Shown here: positions 60,124 through 64,000 of the stretch, one piece after another | How the letters are laid out: each line of letters opens with the position of its first letter | Numbering within the stretch: the stretch's first letter is position 1 | DNA from: Lactobacillus kimbladii | Lineage (GTDB): Bacteria; Bacillota; Bacilli; Lactobacillales; Lactobacillaceae | NCBI RefSeq assembly: GCF_014323605.1 | Contig: NZ_SCMB01000002.1 | Location: forward strand, 1 to 64,000 | Direction of reading: 5' to 3' | Length of the DNA stretch: 64,000 nt | Notes under the pieces: model-generated | What the model was told of the DNA's origin: nothing | Seen by the model: only the letters and a program-made list of their open reading frames with translations | Databases searched by the model: none | Made by a program: the position numbers and the translations under genes

Positions 60124-60708
60124 CTAGCTATTTTTTTGCTTACGGTATTGTTCGTACAAATAATTCTCTTTGCTAATAATATCTAATGTCATGATGTTAG
60201 CAATTTTGATTGGAGTGGATCTAACCTCGTCCAGCAAGCCATAGTCTTTACAATATTCTTTTTGATCAATTAGTACCTTTTGCGTGTCAACAGAAATTAT
60301 TTTTACAGTTTCCTCATAGTCATCTTCAGATTCAGCTATAGTCACATAAAAACCGTGATCGCAACAATATTTTAATATAGTAATGATATCCTTTTGGGGA
60401 ATGTCGTTATATGCTTTTTGTAAATTTAATCTATCAAATTCATCTTGCTTTTTTAAGTAGTCAATGTAGAAATCAAACATTCTTGTATGACTATCGTCAC
60501 ATACCAATTTTTCAATTTCTGTCTTCTTATATAAAACATAACTATCTAAACTACCAACATCGTCTACAACTTCAAAAATATAGTATTGTCCCAAATCAGC
60601 GATCATATAACCTAGTGCAAATATATAACTGTCTTGCGATTTCCCATAAATCTTGACTAACTCTTTCTTATTAAGATAGCTATTCCAATCTTTTCTTTTA
60701 ATTATCAT
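60124..60708 (-). CDS. Cytosolic partner of the secreted protein, 194 aa
   Basis: No signal or membrane segment; acidic, helical/beta mix (YIFALGYMIADLGQYYIFEV, ITILKYCCDHGFYVTIAESE). It starts 12 bases after the stop of the secreted-protein gene, with a GAGAGGGA ribosome site, so both are translated from one message. Family not recognised. Gene order (secreted effector first, soluble acidic protein second) suggests an immunity protein; this is inference. Confidence 0.65.
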   Translation of the reverse strand: MIIKRKDWNSYLNKKELVKIYGKSQDSYIFALGYMIADLGQYYIFEVVDDVGSLDSYVLYKKTEIEKLVCDDSHTRMFDFYIDYLKKQDEFDRLNLQKAYNDIPQKDIITILKYCCDHGFYVTIAESEDDYEETVKIISVDTQKVLIDQKEYCKDYGLLDEVRSTPIKIANIMTLDIISKENYLYEQYRKQKNS

Positions 60709-60720
60709 AATAGTCCCTCT

Positions 60721-61299
60721 CTATTTATAATGTTTCCAACTTTTTCTTAATGTTTTCTTTTCAGGCTTATATTTCCTAGCTTGTCCACGTTGATGTCTAT
60801 TTTTATTCGACTTAGACCGGTGGGTTCTGTGATCTTTATTCCTTTTATTTGCTTTATATCTACCACTGTTTTTAGCAAATAATTGGACAACCTTTTTGTA
60901 CAAAGCGGAGCCAGCTGCTAGGGCCACTCCGCCTATAAGGATAACACCACCTGCAGTAAGAACAGCTTCACCTACGCCCGGAATTGCCATAGCTGCTACT
61001 GCTGGAGCAATTCCCACTCTTCTGACTCCAGTTTTCTTGCTATGTTTAATTTTCTTGGACGGCTTTACTTTTCCACCTTGTTTTAAGGCCTTATCTATTT
61101 CTTCCCTATTGGCAAAATATACTACCTTGGCTTTATTCAGTCTACGTTCAAACTCTTTCATGGTCATCTTAATGCCATTAATCTTAACTATTTTACTCTT
61201 ACCAGTCGCATAAACAGGTGTTGTTGTTGGCGTTACTGCTGCGCCTATTAAACTAGCAGAAATTATCACAAGCCCAATTTTTTTAATATTCAATTTCAT
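60721..61299 (-). CDS. Small secreted basic protein, toxin-like, 192 aa
   Basis: The signal peptide spans residues 1-31 (KKIGLVIISASLIGAAV, cut after VYA). A short domain of about 60 residues follows. Next come a Gly/Ala-rich hydrophobic stretch (APAVAAMAIPGVGEAVLTAG to ALAAGSALY, about 97-135) and a strongly basic C-terminal tail with many His, Lys and Arg (HRTHRSKSNKNRHQRGQARK). It carries a GGGGG ribosome site. The plan (leader, hydrophobic pore-like segment, basic nuclease-like tip) is seen in some secreted toxins and bacteriocins, but no family was recognised. Paired with the downstream 194-aa gene. Confidence 0.65.
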   Translation of the reverse strand: MKLNIKKIGLVIISASLIGAAVTPTTTPVYATGKSKIVKINGIKMTMKEFERRLNKAKVVYFANREEIDKALKQGGKVKPSKKIKHSKKTGVRRVGIAPAVAAMAIPGVGEAVLTAGGVILIGGVALAAGSALYKKVVQLFAKNSGRYKANKRNKDHRTHRSKSNKNRHQRGQARKYKPEKKTLRKSWKHYK

Positions 61300-61462
61300 T
61301 ATTACCCCCTATATTAAAAAGTATCTAAGAATTATTATATAACTTTTTGCACCAAATCAATAATAAGAATTAAATTATTTAATAATATTAGATAAATGAT
61401 TATAACCTAGCCGGTCGTGTTTCGCGACAAGCCTAATATATCAGAATTAATGCGTTAAGCAT

Positions 61463-61551
61463 CCCCCGCCCCGTTGATCTGAAGAGAGAAACCACATAAT
61501 GGTGTCTTCTCTTTCAAAAACTGAATTCGAAATACTTTAAGGGAGGGGGAC
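61463..61551. repeat. C-run/G-run bracketed segment, copy 3
   Basis: ATCCCCCGCCCC at the left and GGGAGGGGGA at the right are complementary. Interior contains GAAGAGAGAAACCAC and GGTGTCTTCTC, which also pair. Weaker interior similarity to copies 1 and 2 than those have to each other. Confidence 0.4.
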
Positions 61552-62264
61552 TGTGGATAATTGCATTAAGAGATTTCAGTGCTTTAATTTTATAGGAAGT
61601 ACGCACACGCACCCCCCAGTCTATTAAACTAAAGGGGTCTTTGAATTACCGACCCCTTGTCACAAAAATGACGCCCCAATTTAGGGCCCCCTTAACGACG
61701 TAGTTACAACTACACTCATTAAAAGAAATGCTCTAAGTGGCTCAGGCCCACTTAGAAAATCCGTTATGACTGTGACCCATTTCAAAATCGTTTCAATGCA
61801 TCAGGTCAAATAATCACGATCAATCAAAACTTGGCCAAAGAGGGGGTCCATTTTGGACCTCCCTTAAGACTAAATAGAATTGAATCATCGAATTACAAAA
61901 TTCACTAGAGCTGCATGATGTAACAATCATCATACTCTAAAGTATGCATATGCCCAATCCACATTTGGTTTGGGGTATAAAACAAGTTAAACAACCTATA
62001 TTTTAGTTGTAATTATAAAATGTTAAAACACTAGGATAATCCAATTTTGGTTTTTCCTACTGATAAAAAGTGTGCAGTTTTCAAAATAGTGTGCATTGAC
62101 ATGATAGCTTATATATCAGCTTTCTTACCGATTTTTATCAAATAACCACCTTAGTAAATGCTAGTATTTGCTAGGATTCATTCCTTAAAAATAATCACCT
62201 AATATTAGGTTAAAACTTGAAAAAACCTGAACACTTTTCTTAAAGTTATTGTTAAAACCAATCT
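61552..62264. other. Noncoding stretch with phage-like remnants
   Basis: About 710 bases without an intact ORF. Locally C- or G-rich compared with the surroundings (CACCCCCCAG, GGGCCCCC, GAGGGGGTCC). GGTCCATTTTGGACC (about 61846-61859) is a short palindrome. It reads like decayed phage DNA but I could not identify a gene. Confidence 0.4.
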
Positions 62265-62657
62265 CTATTTTACTAGCTTGATAAAAGGTTCTATATCTAT
62301 CTTCTTTTGATATATAGCAAAGTTCTCCATAAACTCATTCATAGCTATCTGTTTTAATTCCCAATACCTGGATTTACTATAACCCATTTCTTCCATGACC
62401 TCTTTATTCGTATGACCAAATAAATAAACGCCTGTAAGAATTTTCTTTGATTTAATAGAACATGCTTGAATAGCTTTGCCCACACACCAAGTCACGTTCT
62501 CGGCAAATGCTATTTCTTCAGTAACTATTGTCTTATCCATTGTAGTAAGGTTATCTACCTTATCAGCTGTTAAATCAGTTTTAAATCTGGCTGAGTGCGC
62601 CACAAGCATATTTAAGTCTTGTTTGAGAAATACTTTTAGATTTTCTGTTACTTCCAT
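62265..62657 (-). CDS. ArpU-like phage late transcription regulator, 130 aa
   Basis: Helical protein whose C-terminal third is a sigma-region-4-like HTH (GHTNKEVMEEMGYSKSRYWE), as in ArpU/RinA regulators that activate late packaging and lysis operons of Gram-positive phages. N-terminal two thirds are helical (IAFAENVTWCVGKAIQACSI). GGAGG ribosome site. Unusually it runs leftward, towards the noncoding packaging-like segments. Assignment by general pattern. Confidence 0.6.
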   Translation of the reverse strand: MEVTENLKVFLKQDLNMLVAHSARFKTDLTADKVDNLTTMDKTIVTEEIAFAENVTWCVGKAIQACSIKSKKILTGVYLFGHTNKEVMEEMGYSKSRYWELKQIAMNEFMENFAIYQKKIDIEPFIKLVK

Positions 62658-62790
62658 GGGATGCTTTCCTCCATACGTGCCCCGCTCTATATTAAGAGAG
62701 CCAATTTATTTCCGCTAATTGTAAGTACACTATTATTTTCTTACTCTATAAATAATGAAAAATTTTGTACCGATTTTAGCCGTTTCAAAC

Positions 62791-62819
62791 AAAAAAAGAA
62801 AGTCCAAAATGGACTTTCT
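62791..62819 (-). terminator. Leftward terminator near the right end of the element
   Basis: Perfect stem AGAAAGTCC/GGACTTTCT with a 5-base loop; on the minus strand it is followed by seven T residues. It would stop transcripts entering from the right end before the ArpU-like gene. Confidence 0.85.
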
Positions 62820-62999
62820 AAGGTAAATAAACTATAAATTATTAAATCTCTGAACACTTGATATTATAGCACTTTTCAGTACTTAACTATACCAATTTTA
62901 AGATATTTTGACTAATCCACCATTGCCAAAAAATTTGCACCGAATTTTGCACCTATTGGGCTAATTTCAGTTAATTTCAAAAAATGGCAAAAAATAAAA

Positions 63000-63042
63000 A
63001 TGCCTTAGTACCAACACTTCAAGCGAGTTGAAACTAAGACAA
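63000..63042 (-). terminator. Terminator-like hairpin beside the right attachment site
   Basis: On the minus strand CTTAGT-TTCAAC pairs with GTTG-GT-ACTAAG and TTTTTATTTTTT follows. Layout matches the hairpin beside the left attachment site, as if the element brings a replacement terminator for the target gene. Confidence 0.6.
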
Positions 63043-63051
63043 ATTACAAAA

Positions 63052-63073
63052 ATTGGGATATCCGGGCTCGAAC
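63052..63073. repeat. Right attachment site core (22 bp)
   Basis: Identical to 52442-52463. On the minus strand the bases before it (TTCGG) can pair with CCGGA to complete a T-arm, but no anticodon arm is found in the preceding 70 bases, so no intact tRNA is here. Direct repeats GATGGGCAAAT (63170-63191) lie nearby. Confidence 0.85.
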
Positions 63074-63196
63074 CGAAGAAAACTATAGTATTTTATAGAA
63101 TTTTAAAAATATAAAACGCTGATTTAATAGGAAATAGCATTTTATAAATTTATAAAAACTATATCACTGATGGGCAAATTGATGGGCAAATTTTGG

Positions 63197-63559
63197 TTAT
63201 GCTTTTATCTGAATATTATTGATATTACTAAGTTCCACGTCAATATTATTTATTATTATCTTATCACCATTGTATCCTTTTACCAGACCAACAATGTCAG
63301 GCTGTATTTTCTTGTCTATAGTTTTCTCTTTGAGCTGTACAGAAACTATTTTATTATTTGCGAATGCTTGTAGCAAAACCTGGCTGATCTCAACTTCAGA
63401 CATAGAGTCTTTCTCGGAATATTCTTTAGCATTGTTTTCTTCGTCTTTATTAAGAGCAGCAATATGGTCACTAAGCATGAAACCTTGCCATTTTTTCATA
63501 CCTCTGTCTTGATAATTTTTAAAAAAGTTGTTTACTGTATCGTTAAAATTATTTTCCAT
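63197..63559 (-). CDS. YolD-like family protein, 120 aa
   Basis: The conserved block KKWQGFMLSDHIAALNK and the C-terminal beta segment (IVGLVKGYNGDKIIINN) match the YolD-like family, usually found beside Y-family DNA polymerases on phages and plasmids. No such polymerase gene is in view. I start at ATG 63559, which has a GGTGG box; the in-frame ATG 19 codons upstream has none. Outside the right attachment site, so probably part of a neighbouring element. Confidence 0.75.
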   Translation of the reverse strand: MENNFNDTVNNFFKNYQDRGMKKWQGFMLSDHIAALNKDEENNAKEYSEKDSMSEVEISQVLLQAFANNKIVSVQLKEKTIDKKIQPDIVGLVKGYNGDKIIINNIDVELSNINNIQIKA

Positions 63560-63646
63560 CTTTTCCACCAAACATTTGTTTGCAATTATTATAAAATGAT
63601 GGTGCTGAGAGTGCAATTTTGAAGGCTTTAAACTTTTAAAAAATGA

Positions 63647-63838
63647 TTAATTATTTTGCTTTAACTCTTTTCGTCTCATCTTTATGTATTCTAAAGTTTT
63701 ATCTAGATCTTCTTCATCTGCATATTTAAGAATGAAATTTTTAGAATCTGATCTTCTCCTAATATAATTCATTCTTTTTTTATGCGCATCGTTCCACTTT
63801 TTATTTGCTCGCTTTTGAGCCTCAGTTAGTTTAGCCAT
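63647..63838 (-). CDS. Small basic protein of a mobile-element family, 63 aa
   Basis: Lys/Arg-rich helical protein (EAQKRANKKWNDAHKKRMNY, then EDLDKTLEYIKMRRKELKQN). Similar small proteins of this shape are common on lactobacillar phages and plasmids; function unknown. Its AGGAGTG ribosome site lies within the upstream 49-aa ORF, implying coupled translation. Confidence 0.75.
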   Translation of the reverse strand: MAKLTEAQKRANKKWNDAHKKRMNYIRRRSDSKNFILKYADEEDLDKTLEYIKMRRKELKQNN

Positions 63839-63975
63839 TTGATCACTCCTGAAATTAAAATAATTGCCATAGCTAAAACTAATAATGTTTTACATATTGT
63901 TTTAGGTCTTAAGTCGATCTGTGTTTTAATTGTCAAATTTCCTTTTTTAGTTTCAAAGTTATAAATTTTACTCAT
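63826..63975 (-). CDS. Very small membrane protein, 49 aa
   Basis: ATG 63975 with GAAAGGTAA ribosome site. The product has a charged N-terminus (MSKIYNFETKKGNLTIKTQI) and one C-terminal membrane helix (LLVLAMAIILISGVIKWL). It overlaps the start of the next gene by 13 bases, which supports translation of both. Function unknown. Confidence 0.6.
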   Translation of the reverse strand: MSKIYNFETKKGNLTIKTQIDLRPKTICKTLLVLAMAIILISGVIKWLN

Positions 63976-64000
63976 TGTAATAGTTACCTTTCTATAATAT

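Larger units (their letters stand above)
52442..63073. mobile_element. Integrated phage-satellite-like element, about 10.6 kb
   Basis: The element is bounded by a perfect 22-bp direct repeat with an integrase gene at the left end. Gene order is that of Gram-positive phage-inducible chromosomal islands: integrase and repressor leftward, a divergent operator region, small excisionase/HTH genes, a helicase-type replication protein, an iteron-flanked AT-rich candidate origin, accessory genes, a terminase-small-subunit remnant and an ArpU-like late regulator. No capsid, tail or lysis genes are present, so it is not a complete prophage. A conjugative element is excluded by lack of transfer genes. 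The satellite identity is an inference from layout. Confidence 0.75.

Noticed and set aside
53784-61440. Recurring TTTCGTGACGGCCT-like stretches (53784, 58905, 61420)
   Set aside because: Only short partial matches with no shared context; could be chance.
52442-63073. CRISPR array or conjugative transposon in the island
   Set aside because: No regularly spaced repeats with unique spacers and no relaxase, coupling or type IV secretion genes were found.
63060-63140. Complete tRNA gene at the right attachment site
   Set aside because: The T-arm and acceptor strand can be seen but there is no anticodon or D arm on the minus strand upstream of it.

Overview
The window looks like chromosomal DNA of a low-GC Lactobacillus sensu stricto (L. 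delbrueckii group). The evidence is the gene order upp-atpBEFHAGDC-DUF1146-mreB/mbl-yidD-DUF2969-rodA, the prfA-prmC-tsaC cluster, YSIRK-type signal peptides, and several copies of the lactobacillar SlpA/SLAP wall-binding domain. Giant SLAP-anchored proteins of this kind are known in lactobacilli including host-gut isolates; species is not decided here.

Region 1 (1-25,750) holds three tandem minus-strand genes for giant secreted surface proteins: one cut by the window edge (933 residues visible), one of 3,393 aa and one of 3,834 aa. Each has a FSIRK-type signal peptide, a short conserved LSTFSGL-SFL motif in a polar linker and a beta-helix-like adhesive region; long helical DUF1542-like repeats follow. 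The two complete proteins end in four SLAP repeats and carry no LPXTG. Each gene has its own near-consensus promoter (TTGACA-17-TAGAAT or TACAAT). The 3,834-aa gene contains a recent internal duplication with a 1,617-bp period.

Region 2 (26,300-44,600) is housekeeping: a probable 6S RNA, a small membrane protein, a universal stress protein, the cell-shape genes (rodA, DUF2969, yidD, mreB/mbl), the complete F1Fo-ATPase operon, upp, tsaC/prmC/prfA/tdk, a murT without an adjacent gatD, and an ABC exporter.

Region 3 (44,600-52,400) holds a beta-glucoside-type PTS locus controlled by an antiterminator with a visible RAT/terminator pair, a DUF285 (BspA-like) SLAP surface protein, and a small toxin-tip/immunity-like cluster. 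In that cluster one family occurs three times, the third copy decayed.

Region 4 (52,442-63,073) is an integrated element of about 10.6 kb bounded by a perfect 22-bp direct repeat that resembles the 3' end of a tRNA. Its order is integrase and repressor leftward, then divergent small DNA-binding proteins, an SF3 helicase/replication protein, an iteron-flanked AT-rich candidate origin, accessory genes, a decayed terminase-small-subunit-like remnant and an ArpU-like regulator. This is the layout of a phage satellite (phage-inducible chromosomal island). It carries a two-gene cassette of a small secreted basic protein plus a cytosolic partner, several noncoding C-run/G-run bracketed segments that may be packaging sites, and an over-represented octamer, AGGGATGC. 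Beyond 63,073 further mobile-element-like genes (YolD-like and small ORFs) suggest a second element in tandem, with the intact target tRNA outside the window.
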